27,727 bases of DNA from Clostridiales bacterium UBA7001. GTDB taxonomy: Bacteria; Bacillota; Clostridia; TANB77; CAG-508. The notes beneath the pieces are model-generated. The model was not told the origin of the DNA, did not search any database, and saw only the letters and a program-made list of their open reading frames with translations. The first letter of the stretch is position 1, and every line of letters starts with the position of its first letter. The translations under genes were made by a program, and so were the position numbers. This document shows, one piece after another, positions 1-8,426 of the stretch. The stretch spans positions 1 through 27,727 of the forward strand of contig DJXP01000063.1 in assembly GCA_002449785.1 (NCBI GenBank). The letters are read 5' to 3'.

Positions 1-1830
1 AATAAATTTATAAATATCTCCATTCATAAGTTCTGTAATTGTATTTTGTAGCACTTTTCTTTTTCCATTTTCATTTTTCTCAATATTATATCCATACATA
101 TAATCTCTTTCTTTTTCAGTAATATCTTCTTTTAATTTATCGCTATATGCCTTGTTCTGTAATTTAATAATCTTATTTAATATTTCTGATTTATACAAAG
201 GTATACTAACATTATAGCATTTATGATTTTTATAAGTATTTATAACAATTCTCTGTTGATAATTATTACCACTATTTTCAATTACATTTTTTAGTTTAAG
301 CCTTACTAACTCTTCTGAATTATCATTTAATAAATCTTTTAGTTCTTTATATTCACTTAAATTTATATATGAATAGAATGATGTTTCATTTGAATAATAC
401 GCATAATTAGAAGTTTTATAAATATTTGATGCAGACTTTATATATTCCTCATTATTTGATAATCTTTGAATAAGGTTTTTATACTCTGCATTATCCATAT
501 AAGCACCTATTTTCACTCTTTTACCAGATTTCGTAAATAAAATCAAAGTCATTCTATTGAAATCATTATATGTTTTACCAGAGTTATAATTTATATTTCC
601 ATAAGAATTATCAAATATATAATTTATTATTTCTTTATCAGATACTACTATTTTTTCAATATCTTCTCTAACATAAAAAGAAGTTTCAAGACTAATTGCT
701 ATTTTTTCAATATTAGAAGCTTCAATATTGATGTTTTCATTCAAATTATCATATACAAAACTTATACAAGAAACTATTACTGTTAAAGCAATGGTAGTTG
801 CTAAAAAGCATGCTATATTATTTAATAATTTTATTTTTTTGTTTGTAATTAAGTCATATACCAAATAATATATAAGAATAACTGCTAAAGCAAATAAAAA
901 TTGTGGTATATATTCAAAATCAAAATCTGAAATTGAGTCCCTAAAGAATAATAGTTTTAAAACATATATCATAGGATATAAAGTCATTCCCTTAACAAAT
1001 AAATGAACTTTTGTATTATAAAACGAAAATCCATTATTTTCCATTTTTCTTTTTTCAAATAATTCCATTCCAATAATAATATAAAGTAAAAATATTAAGC
1101 TTGTAAATAATATTGATTTAAGACTATAAATTTGACCATTATCATAAGCAAATGATTGAAATACATTAATTGGAATAGTAAATGTTTTACTTGTATCAAT
1201 ATAATGTGTATAAGCTTCTTTAATTCCATTTGCAGATATAATATTTATACTACCATAATCAATGCATATTAAATTTATAATCCTTGTAAAAGGTATAAAA
1301 AACAATATTAGCATTGCAACTACTATTTGAGTAAATTTATTTCCTGAAACAGAAAGTGCCAGTGAACAAAGTGCAAATACAAATAAATATCCTACAAACA
1401 TTGTAATAAAAATATCTAATAACATTGCAAAAATAACATATGTATTTGTTAATAATATAAATATAGCTTGTATCAATAGATTAAATGCTTGTAATATAAA
1501 AATATATATAGAACCAGTTATTATATTTGTTAAATAAGCTTTCCTTCTACTTATTGGCATTGAATTTACAAAATCTAAACTATTTTGTTTATAAACATAT
1601 CCCATTAATACATTAGATAGAATAAATGGAATTACATACATACCTAAAATGTTAGGAAGTGCGATTACCCCCATTTCAACAGGAAGTCTAAATGTGTTTT
1701 CTGTCCTATAACCATATAATATGAATAATGAAATTACAGGAATTATAATAAACATAATTGCAAGGATTCCCTTAGACTTTTTTATATTTTGAATTGCATA
1801 GTTTTTATTAAATAACTTGTTTAAATTCAT
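1..1830 (-). CDS. ABC transporter permease, 3' end beyond the window
   Basis: Membrane subunit of an ABC-2 type exporter. Only the first 610 codons are present because the gene runs off the left edge. The ATG at 1830 has GGAGGT at 1839-1844 and lies within the last codons of the ATPase gene (23-base overlap), so translation is probably coupled. By eye, hydrophobic spans fall near residues 22-40, 57-80, 105-127, 130-160, 168-185, 240-256, 307-327 and 336-360. A long hydrophilic stretch with no obvious motif follows, probably outside the membrane. The segment around residues 90-106 (SMPISRRKAYLTN) resembles the cytoplasmic loop of ABC-2 permeases that touches the ATPase. The size and the pairing with a YtrB-like ATPase fit the Firmicute Ytr-type transporters often controlled by GntR-family repressors. 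The substrate cannot be predicted. Confidence 0.85.
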   Translation of the reverse strand, partial: MNLNKLFNKNYAIQNIKKSKGILAIMFIIIPVISLFILYGYRTENTFRLPVEMGVIALPNILGMYVIPFILSNVLMGYVYKQNSLDFVNSMPISRRKAYLTNIITGSIYIFILQAFNLLIQAIFILLTNTYVIFAMLLDIFITMFVGYLFVFALCSLALSVSGNKFTQIVVAMLILFFIPFTRIINLICIDYGSINIISANGIKEAYTHYIDTSKTFTIPINVFQSFAYDNGQIYSLKSILFTSLIFLLYIIIGMELFEKRKMENNGFSFYNTKVHLFVKGMTLYPMIYVLKLLFFRDSISDFDFEYIPQFLFALAVILIYYLVYDLITNKKIKLLNNIACFLATTIALTVIVSCISFVYDNLNENINIEASNIEKIAISLETSFYVREDIEKIVVSDKEIINYIFDNSYGNINYNSGKTYNDFNRMTLILFTKSGKRVKIGAYMDNAEYKNLIQRLSNNEEYIKSASNIYKTSNYAYYSNETSFYSYINLSEYKELKDLLNDNSEELVRLKLKNVIENSGNNYQQRIVINTYKNHKCYNVSIPLYKSEILNKIIKLQNKAYSDKLKEDITEKERDYMYGYNIEKNENGKRKVLQNTITELMNGDIYKFI

Positions 1831-2704
1831 ATCCTATTACCTCCATCTCATAAATAAATATTTCTTCTAATGTTAGAGACAAGAAATCTAAAATAATTGG
1901 TTTTTTCTTTTTTAGCTCATTTTCAATCTTTTCTCTGTCATCTTTAAAAATAATTGTTGCTATACTTCCAACTTTTTTAAATGATAGTGGATTTAAATCT
2001 TTAAATGTATTCTCATCAAATTCATCACTTAAAGCAATTTGAACTTTAAACATATTTGTTTTTAAAGAATCTATATCACTTTCAAATAACACACCGCCTT
2101 TATATAAAACACCTAGATTATCACAAATATCTTCAAGTTCTCTTAAATTATGGCTTGTCATGATTATTGTAGTATTTTTATTTGACATATGTTTAGCTAA
2201 TATTTTTTTCATTAAATTTCTAATAACAGGATCTAAGCCATCAAATGTTTCATCAAAAAACATATATTCTGCATTTGTAGCTAATATACAAATTAATGCA
2301 CATTGTCTTTTCATACCTTTTGAGAAATTATCGAGTTTACTATTAATATCAAGTTTTAATATATCTGCCAGTTCTTTCAAATAATTCATGTCAAATTTCT
2401 CATATAATGCTTCATAGTATTTTGCCATATCAATTAATGTATAACTTGGTATAATATATAAATCATCTGGCAAAAAAGCTAACTTTTGTTTAACTTTTTC
2501 GTTATTTTGTATGTTTTCTCCATCTATAAGTATTTCACCTGAATCTTTTCTATATATATCATTAATAATTCTTAAAAGTGTTGATTTTCCAGCACCATTT
2601 GCACCTATTAGTCCATATATAGAACCAGTTTCAATATTACAATTTAAGTTTTCTAAAACCTTTTTACTTCCAAATGATTTATTTAAATTAGTAATTTTGA
2701 TCAT
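1808..2704 (-). CDS. ABC transporter ATP-binding protein (YtrB-like)
   Basis: Cytoplasmic ATPase, 298 residues, that powers the permease encoded just downstream. The nucleotide-binding motifs are in order: Walker A GLIGANGAGKST (residues 31-42), a signature-like FSKGMKRQ (127-134), Walker B ending FFDE (Asp151, Glu152) and the switch His185. The start is placed at the ATG at 2704 because AGGAGG lies at 2711-2716. An in-frame extension of 41 residues exists upstream, but it crosses the promoter and has no ribosome site. The C-terminal 90 residues are typical of ABC-2 exporter ATPases. The gene is first in its operon and has its own near-consensus promoter with an inverted repeat after the -10 box. 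No regulator gene is seen beside it in the window. Confidence 0.92.
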   Translation of the reverse strand: MIKITNLNKSFGSKKVLENLNCNIETGSIYGLIGANGAGKSTLLRIINDIYRKDSGEILIDGENIQNNEKVKQKLAFLPDDLYIIPSYTLIDMAKYYEALYEKFDMNYLKELADILKLDINSKLDNFSKGMKRQCALICILATNAEYMFFDETFDGLDPVIRNLMKKILAKHMSNKNTTIIMTSHNLRELEDICDNLGVLYKGGVLFESDIDSLKTNMFKVQIALSDEFDENTFKDLNPLSFKKVGSIATIIFKDDREKIENELKKKKPIILDFLSLTLEEIFIYEMEVIGYEFKQVI

Positions 2705-2723
2705 TTTATACCTCCTAAAATAT

Positions 2724-2775
2724 AATTGTACTATTTGTACTAGCACAATTATATCATTATAAAAAATATTGTCAA
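2724..2775 (-). promoter_or_regulatory. Promoter and operator of the ABC exporter operon
   Basis: Read on the minus strand: TTGACA at 2770-2775, a 16-base spacer, then TATAAT at 2748-2753. Directly downstream, about where transcription starts, is an inverted repeat with 10-base arms (2724-2733 AATTGTACTA and 2741-2750, whose complement is AATTGTGCTA; 9 of 10 match) around a 7-base centre. A repressor bound there would block initiation. A GntR/YtrA-type repressor is the likeliest ligand given the transporter family, but this is inference. Confidence 0.7.
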
Positions 2776-2821
2776 TAGTAAGTAAAATTTTTATATAAAA
2801 ATTACTCAAAAATATGTTGCT

Positions 2822-3056
2822 ATTCACAGTTTTTATATTTTATAAAAAGTTTAGTTATTATAATTTTTTTCAAAAAATGCTAGTTCAAGCTAATTTTTGT
2901 TAAAAATCTAAATAAATTTTATGGCTCCCTTTCAAGACAAGCTTGAACTATTTCCATAAAATTAATTAAGATTTTTTTAACAAAAATTACTTTCAAGGCG
3001 CATTGTTTTTTCAAAATTATAATAACTAAACTTTTATAAAATAAATACTGTAAATA
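2822..3056. repeat. Long imperfect palindrome, MITE-like
   Basis: This gene-free stretch of about 235 bases folds almost end to end. The outer arms 2822-2880 and 3000-3056 match over more than 40 positions with small gaps; a shared run is AAAGTTTAGTTATTATAATT. The inner arms 2891-2924 and 2954-2989 also match. Between the two arm pairs is a non-pairing internal loop containing TTCAAG-type motifs. The 9-mer AGTTCAAGC (2882-2890) is exactly complementary to 2941-2949, giving a competing fold. There is no ORF with a ribosome site. It could be a miniature inverted-repeat element or a structured RNA. I could not find a convincing target-site duplication. Confidence 0.65.
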
Positions 3057-3063
3057 TTAATAA

Positions 3064-3120
3064 AAAGAGACCTCTTATTGATAACATAGAATTTTTATAT
3101 TACCAAATAAGTGTCTCTTT
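3064..3120 (-). terminator. Terminator after carB
   Basis: On the minus strand an imperfect stem (AAAGAGACACTTATT at 3106-3120 pairing with 3065-3080, one bulge) is followed by a T-rich run starting TTTTTATT. It lies 15 bases past the carB stop codon, with a loop of about 20 bases. Confidence 0.7.
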
Positions 3121-3135
3121 AGATTATTTTTATTA

Positions 3136-6100
3136 TTATTTATGGATGCTAGCTATATCAACTGGTTTTAAATCTTTTTCATCTGTTCCCTCTTCAACAG
3201 CTTTATAAAAAGCATTAACTGTATCTAAAGATGTAAAACATGGAATTTTACATTCAACAGCCATTCTTCTAATTTTAAATCCGTCACGATTTGCTTGTTT
3301 TCCTTTTGTAGGAGTATTAATTACAAAATTAATTTTTCCTTTTTCAATTAAATCTATAATACTATTTGCACCTTCCCACAATTTTTCTATCACAGAAGAC
3401 TTTACTCCATGATCCATTAAAAATTTAGCTGTTCCAAGTGTTGCATATATTCTAAATCCATTATTTGCAAACTTCTTTGCAATAGGCAAAACTTCTTGTT
3501 TATCTTTATCTCTTACTGTTATTAGAATTGCACCTTCTTTAGAAACATTAGCACCACTCGCAATAAAAGCTTTTAAAACAGCATTTTCAAATCTTTTATC
3601 TACTCCTAAAACTTCTCCTGTTGATTTCATTTCTGGCCCTAAAGAAGTATCTGCATTTTTTATTTTTTCAAATGAAAATACTGGCATTTTAACACAGATA
3701 TAATCACTTTTCTTATATAATCCTGTTCCATACCCTAAATCTTTAAGTTTTTTACCTAATATAACGTTTGTTGCAATATCTATCATTGGCAGGTTTGTTA
3801 CCTTACTTATATATGGAACTGTTCTACTAGAACGAGGATTAACCTCAATTATATAAACCTCTCCTTGACTAATAATAAATTGTATATTCAGTATTCCAAT
3901 AATATTTAATTCTTTAGCTATCTTTTCTGTATACTCAACAATTTTATCTTCATATTTTTTCTCAACATTTTGCGTTGGATAAACAGATATGCTATCACCT
4001 GAATGGATTCCAGCTCTTTCTAAGTGTTCCATAATTCCAGGAATTAAGATATCTTTACCATCACAAATAGCATCTACTTCAACTTCTTTTCCTAAAATAT
4101 ATTTATCAACTAATATAGGATGTTCTTGAGCAACTTTATTAATTTCATTAACATAGCTTTCAATTTCATGATCATCATATGCTATTGCCATTCCTTGTCC
4201 ACCTAAAACATAAGATGGTCTTACTAATACAGGATAGCCTAATTTGTTTGCAACTTGTTTTGCCTCCCCCACTGTATAAATTGTTCCACCTTGTGGTCTT
4301 AAAATATTACAATTTGTAAGAGCTAAATCAAATTCTTTTCTATCTTCTGCTCTATCCATATCTCTTTCAGATGTTCCAAGTATCTTAACTCCCATATTTG
4401 TTAGTGCCTTTGTAAGTTTAATTGCTGTTTGCCCACCAAATTGTACTATTGCACCATATGGTTTTTCTATATTTACAATATTTTCAACATCTTCTGGTGT
4501 TAACGGTTCAAAATATAATCTATCTGCAATATCAAAATCTGTACTAACTGTTTCTGGATTATTATTTACTATTATTGTTTCATATCCTTGTTTTTTAAGT
4601 GCCCATACTCCATGAACACTACAATAATCAAATTCTATTCCTTGTCCGATTCTAATAGGTCCAGAACCAAGTACTATTACTTTCTTCTTATTAGATTCTT
4701 TAACTTCATTTTCATCATCATAACTTGAATAATAATATGGAGTTTTTGCTTCAAATTCTGCGCTACAAGTATCTACCATTTTAAAATTAGCTACAATATT
4801 GTTTTTCATTCTAAAATCTTTTATCTCTTTTTCAGATTTCCCAGAAATTTTTGCAATAACTTTATCAGTAAAGCCATATTTTTTAGCTTTTTCAATCATT
4901 TTTGGTGTCATTTGATTAAGTTCTAACTCTTTTTCCATTTTAACTAGTTTATAAACAATTCCAATAAAAAATCTATCAATATTAGTTATTTCATGTATTC
5001 TTTCAACTGATATTTCTTTTCTAATAGCTTCAGCAATAACAAAAATTCTTTCATTATCAACTTTTTTTAATTCTTCTTCTAATTCATTTTTTTCTAATAG
5101 TTCTAATCTATCTAGTTTTAAATAGTCTACATTTTCTTCAAGTGATCTAACTGCTTTCATAATTCCTGCTTCTAAAGTCGGTGCAATTGCCATAACTTCT
5201 CCAGTAGCTTTCATCTGCGTACCTAACGTTCTGCTTGCTGTTAAGAATTTTTTGAAAGGCCATTTTGGAATTTTTACAACAGCATAGTCTAAAACTGGTT
5301 CAAAACATGCATAAGTTTTTCCTGTAACTTCATTTTTGATTTCATCTAGTGAATATCCAATAGCAATTTTAGTAGCAACTTTGGCTATAGGATATCCAGT
5401 AGCTTTTGATGCTAATGCGGATGAACGACTAACTCTAGGATTAACTTCTATTACAGCATATTCAAAACTATTTGGATTTAATGCAAATTGAACATTACAT
5501 CCGCCTTCTATCTTAAGTGCTGATATTATTTTTATAGCAGAAGTTCTAAGCATTTGATATTCTTTATCAGCTAAAGTTTGAGAAGGCGCAACAACTATAC
5601 TATCTCCTGTGTGTATTCCTACTGGATCGATATTTTCCATATTACAAATCGTAATACAATTACCCTTTTTATCTCTCATTACTTCATATTCAATCTCTTT
5701 CCATCCAGTTATACATTTTTCAACTAAAATTTCATTTACTCTTGACATTCTAATACCAGAGCCAGCTATTTCTTCAAGCTCCTCCATAGTAGTTGCAATT
5801 CCACCGCCAGTACCACCGAGCGTATATGCTGGTCTTATTATAACTGGTAAACCGATTTCATTAGTAAAATCTATTGCACCTTGAACGCTATGAACTACTT
5901 TGCTTGCTATACATGGTTCATTTATACTTTCCATCATATCTTTAAAGCATTGTCTATCTTCAGCATTTCTAATCCCATCTACACCAGTTCCCAAAAGTCT
6001 AACTTTCTTTTCTTCCAAAAAGCCACACTCACTTAGTTCCATGGCAATATTAAGACCTGTTTGGCCACCTAAATTAGGAAGTATGCTATCAGGCTTTTCG

Positions 6101-6339
6101 ATATTAATTATTTTCTTTACTGTTTGGGCTGTAAGAGGTTCAATATAAATCTTGTCGGCCATATTTTTATCAGTCATAATTGTTGCAGGGTTAGAGTTTA
6201 CTAAAACAACCTCTATTCCCTCTTTTTTAAGTTCTCTACACGCTTGTGTACCAGCATAATCAAATTCAGCAGCTTGACCTATTATAATAGGCCCAGACCC
6301 TATAACTAAAACTTTTTTTATACTCTTATTTTTTGGCAT
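3136..6339 (-). CDS. carB: Carbamoyl-phosphate synthase large subunit
   Basis: Makes carbamoyl phosphate from bicarbonate, ammonia (delivered by CarA through a tunnel) and two ATP, feeding pyrimidine and arginine synthesis in the cytoplasm. The 1067 residues match the family's usual length of about 1070. Two homologous ATP-grasp halves are visible. The first opens with LVIGSGPIIIGQAAEFDYAG (residues 11-30) and has GGTGGG at 175-180. The second repeats both elements (VIVLGSGPIRIGQGIEFDY and LGGQGMA). The C-terminal 130 residues form the MGS-like allosteric domain, with GFRIYATLGTAKF. The ATG at 6339 follows AGGAGG at 6345-6350, and carA ends only 18 bases upstream, so carAB is one operon. No frameshift or truncation is seen. 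Confidence 0.98.
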   Translation of the reverse strand: MPKNKSIKKVLVIGSGPIIIGQAAEFDYAGTQACRELKKEGIEVVLVNSNPATIMTDKNMADKIYIEPLTAQTVKKIINIEKPDSILPNLGGQTGLNIAMELSECGFLEEKKVRLLGTGVDGIRNAEDRQCFKDMMESINEPCIASKVVHSVQGAIDFTNEIGLPVIIRPAYTLGGTGGGIATTMEELEEIAGSGIRMSRVNEILVEKCITGWKEIEYEVMRDKKGNCITICNMENIDPVGIHTGDSIVVAPSQTLADKEYQMLRTSAIKIISALKIEGGCNVQFALNPNSFEYAVIEVNPRVSRSSALASKATGYPIAKVATKIAIGYSLDEIKNEVTGKTYACFEPVLDYAVVKIPKWPFKKFLTASRTLGTQMKATGEVMAIAPTLEAGIMKAVRSLEENVDYLKLDRLELLEKNELEEELKKVDNERIFVIAEAIRKEISVERIHEITNIDRFFIGIVYKLVKMEKELELNQMTPKMIEKAKKYGFTDKVIAKISGKSEKEIKDFRMKNNIVANFKMVDTCSAEFEAKTPYYYSSYDDENEVKESNKKKVIVLGSGPIRIGQGIEFDYCSVHGVWALKKQGYETIIVNNNPETVSTDFDIADRLYFEPLTPEDVENIVNIEKPYGAIVQFGGQTAIKLTKALTNMGVKILGTSERDMDRAEDRKEFDLALTNCNILRPQGGTIYTVGEAKQVANKLGYPVLVRPSYVLGGQGMAIAYDDHEIESYVNEINKVAQEHPILVDKYILGKEVEVDAICDGKDILIPGIMEHLERAGIHSGDSISVYPTQNVEKKYEDKIVEYTEKIAKELNIIGILNIQFIISQGEVYIIEVNPRSSRTVPYISKVTNLPMIDIATNVILGKKLKDLGYGTGLYKKSDYICVKMPVFSFEKIKNADTSLGPEMKSTGEVLGVDKRFENAVLKAFIASGANVSKEGAILITVRDKDKQEVLPIAKKFANNGFRIYATLGTAKFLMDHGVKSSVIEKLWEGANSIIDLIEKGKINFVINTPTKGKQANRDGFKIRRMAVECKIPCFTSLDTVNAFYKAVEEGTDEKDLKPVDIASIHK

Positions 6340-6357
6340 TTTTTCCTCCTTGTTTCA

Positions 6358-7434
6358 TTAGTTCCTGATGGTTCCAATGGTTTTCACAAATTCATCAAAT
6401 AAATATGCTGTGTCTTCTGGTCCAGGACATGCTTCTGGATGAAATTGTACTGTGCATATTTTTTTATTTTTATATCTTAATCCTTCAACTGTATCATCAT
6501 TTAAATTGATATGTGATACTTCAGCTATTTTAGGATTTATACTATCTTCTAAAATGTAATACCCATGATTTTGTGAAGTTATATAAACTCTATCTTTCTT
6601 CAAATCTTTTACCGGATGATTTGGTCCTCTATGTCCATACTTCAACTTAGCAGTTTTTGCACCTGTAGCTATTCCCATTAATTGATGTCCTAGACATATA
6701 CCAAATATTGGGATATTTTCTTCATATAATCTTTTTAGCGTTCTAATCTGAAATTCACAATTTTGAGGATCACCAGGTCCATTTGAAAGCATTATTCCAT
6801 CTGGCTTAAAAGCAATTATTCTTTCAGCAGTTGTATTTGCTGGAAATACAGTAACTTCTACATCTCTTTTTAATAGTGAATTAACAATATTATGTTTAAA
6901 TCCATAATCAATTAAAGCAACCTTTTTACTTTTACCTTTTCCATATGTTTTAATTTCTTTAGATGTAACCATATCTACAACTTTTCCAACTTCATAAGCT
7001 TTTATTCTCTCTTTGATTTCATTCATATTGTTTATATTTGATGTTAAATATCCTTTCATTGTTCCTGAATTTCTAAGTACTTTAGTTAATTTTCTAGTAT
7101 TAACTTTAGTAAGTCCTGGAATTCTATAATCTTTTAAATATTTATCTAAGTTTTGCTTAGTTCTAAAATTACTTTCAAACTCTGCCAAATCATGTATAAA
7201 TATTGCTTTTGCCCAAATTCTATTAGACTCTGTATCTTCAGGGATTATTCCATAATTTCCGATTAATGGATATGTCATAACTATACCTTGTCCTGCATAT
7301 GAAGGATCTGTAAATGTTTCTATGTATCCTACCATTCCAGTATTAAATACTACTTCACATGCTGTATCAGTATTGTAGCCTATTCTTTCACCTTCAAAAA
7401 TATCTCCATTTTCTAGTACCAAATATCCTATCAT
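6358..7434 (-). CDS. carA: Carbamoyl-phosphate synthase small subunit (glutamine amidotransferase)
   Basis: Hydrolyses glutamine and passes the ammonia to CarB. The 358 residues are the normal length. The N-terminal CarA-specific domain (about 1-165) includes the conserved FTDPSYAGQ. The class I amidotransferase domain follows, with the catalytic triad visible: Cys247 in FGICLGHQ, and His332 and Glu334 in QFHPEACPGP. The ATG at 7434 has a modest AAGGAT ribosome site. There is no clear promoter in the 57 bases between the start codon and the upstream terminator hairpin (7492-7515), so expression probably depends on read-through of that hairpin. Confidence 0.98.
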   Translation of the reverse strand: MIGYLVLENGDIFEGERIGYNTDTACEVVFNTGMVGYIETFTDPSYAGQGIVMTYPLIGNYGIIPEDTESNRIWAKAIFIHDLAEFESNFRTKQNLDKYLKDYRIPGLTKVNTRKLTKVLRNSGTMKGYLTSNINNMNEIKERIKAYEVGKVVDMVTSKEIKTYGKGKSKKVALIDYGFKHNIVNSLLKRDVEVTVFPANTTAERIIAFKPDGIMLSNGPGDPQNCEFQIRTLKRLYEENIPIFGICLGHQLMGIATGAKTAKLKYGHRGPNHPVKDLKKDRVYITSQNHGYYILEDSINPKIAEVSHINLNDDTVEGLRYKNKKICTVQFHPEACPGPEDTAYLFDEFVKTIGTIRN

Positions 7435-7491
7435 TTTTCTATCCTTGCTAATAATATTTAGGTTTTGTGGCTATACCTATAAACCGAAAAA

Positions 7492-7515
7492 AAACACTAA
7501 TAAAAATTAGTGTTT
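7492..7515 (-). terminator. Terminator (possible attenuator) upstream of carAB
   Basis: A perfect 9-base stem (AAACACTAA / TTAGTGTTT) with a 6-base loop. On the minus strand it is followed by a run of eight T, the textbook form of an intrinsic terminator. It lies between a good promoter (7664-7692) and carA, and its first arm overlaps the stop codon of a 37-codon ORF. No PyrR-binding consensus is recognisable nearby. Confidence 0.85.
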
Positions 7516-7627
7516 ATATAATATTTAATAATAATAGAATTGTAAATAAAGCCACCATTACACATTTTTTTGTATGGTTTATATGTTTATTGTTTTTAAT
7601 TTTAGGTAAAATACTTAAAATCAACAT
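7514..7627 (-). CDS. 37-residue leader peptide or small membrane protein
   Basis: A short ORF with its own promoter (7664-7692), an AAAGGATG ribosome site 6 bases before the ATG at 7627, and a stop codon (7514-7516) overlapping the first arm of the terminator at 7492-7515. The peptide has a basic N-terminal half (KIKNNKHINHTKK) and a hydrophobic tail of about 14 residues that could be a single membrane span. The last third of its mRNA is U-rich. The position ahead of carAB suggests a leader peptide for transcription attenuation, with the terminating ribosome covering the stem. A free-standing small membrane protein is the alternative. I know of no homologue. Confidence 0.5.
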   Translation of the reverse strand: MLILSILPKIKNNKHINHTKKCVMVALFTILLLLNII

Positions 7628-7663
7628 TTTTTACATCCTTTCACTTTATTTACATTATCTAAA

Positions 7664-7692
7664 ATTTTACAACATTTTCTTATAAAAATCAA
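7664..7692 (-). promoter_or_regulatory. Promoter for the carAB leader
   Basis: Minus strand: TTGATT (7687-7692), a 17-base spacer, TAAAAT (7664-7669). It is the only good promoter between the HD-domain gene and carA, and fires into the 37-codon leader ORF. Confidence 0.6.
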
Positions 7693-7715
7693 GTATATTT
7701 TTATGCTCAATCCTT

Positions 7716-8345
7716 CTATTTTATTCCTACAATTTTAATATACTCTTTTTTGAATTTTGATGCATCTTTTGTTATTTTTTCCATATCCTTTAAGAATTGT
7801 ATATATTCTATATCTTCAAAATACATTTTTTCTCTTGCATAGCCATTTTTACAAAACTTATCTATTAAATGTTGCCTAGATTTTTCAACTATTTGGTCTA
7901 ATGAATATTCTGGATTATGCTCTAAAGTATATGTATAAGTCCTTTTAATTGCTTTTTCTACAACAGTTGGCCTATCTGCTGAAGATACTATTTTTCCGTA
8001 AATACTTCTTGGTTCACCATCAATACTTGATCTATGATCTTCAACAGCTTCAGCCATTATTCTAATTTGTTCATCATTAAAAAAATTTTTAAGATTTTTA
8101 TCAGCATATAACATATCTGCTGATATCTTTTCATGTAATTTGGGATTTATATAATGACCTATATCATGGTATGCAGCAATTGTATATACCATATTATAAT
8201 CTATATTCTCAACTGTATCTGCAAACTTAATACTTCTACGTATTACTTCTTTAATATGATCTATACCATGTCCCCACTCATTTTTTTCGTAACTCGGAAA
8301 AACATTAGAATCTATGTACTCTATTAACTTTTTATCAATTTCCAT
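7716..8345 (-). CDS. HD-domain phosphohydrolase
   Basis: A 209-residue cytoplasmic metal-dependent hydrolase of the HD superfamily. The metal-binding set is visible: His30 (GHGIDH), His60-Asp61 in AAYHDIGH, His104 in EDHRSS and Asp124 in SSADRP. Proteins of this family and size hydrolyse phosphate bonds in nucleotides or related compounds; the substrate cannot be read from the sequence. The ATG at 8345 follows AAGGAG a few bases upstream. The gene lies between the tsf terminator and the carAB leader promoter. No strong promoter of its own fits in the 28 bases after the tsf hairpin, so it may rely on read-through or on a weak promoter overlapping the hairpin. Confidence 0.88.
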   Translation of the reverse strand: MEIDKKLIEYIDSNVFPSYEKNEWGHGIDHIKEVIRRSIKFADTVENIDYNMVYTIAAYHDIGHYINPKLHEKISADMLYADKNLKNFFNDEQIRIMAEAVEDHRSSIDGEPRSIYGKIVSSADRPTVVEKAIKRTYTYTLEHNPEYSLDQIVEKSRQHLIDKFCKNGYAREKMYFEDIEYIQFLKDMEKITKDASKFKKEYIKIVGIK

Positions 8346-8373
8346 TTTGTACTCCTTTATAAAAATGAATAAA

Positions 8374-8400
8374 GATCATCAATATTAAGTAATGATGATC
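8374..8400 (-). terminator. Terminator after tsf
   Basis: An 8-base stem, GATCATCA (8374-8381) / TGATGATC (8393-8400), with an 11-base loop. On the minus strand it is followed by TTTATTCATTTTT. It ends the rpsB-tsf transcript 26 bases past the tsf stop codon. Confidence 0.7.
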
Positions 8401-8426
8401 CTTATTATCTTTTCTAATTTAATCAA

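Noticed and set aside
2705..2827. N-terminal extension of the ABC ATPase
   Set aside because: The extra 41 codons run across the -10/-35 promoter and the operator and lack a ribosome site; the ATG at 2704 has AGGAGG.
7467..7685. 72-codon plus-strand ORF in the carAB leader
   Set aside because: It reads through the terminator and the promoter of the minus strand and has no ribosome site; the minus-strand 37-codon ORF is better supported.
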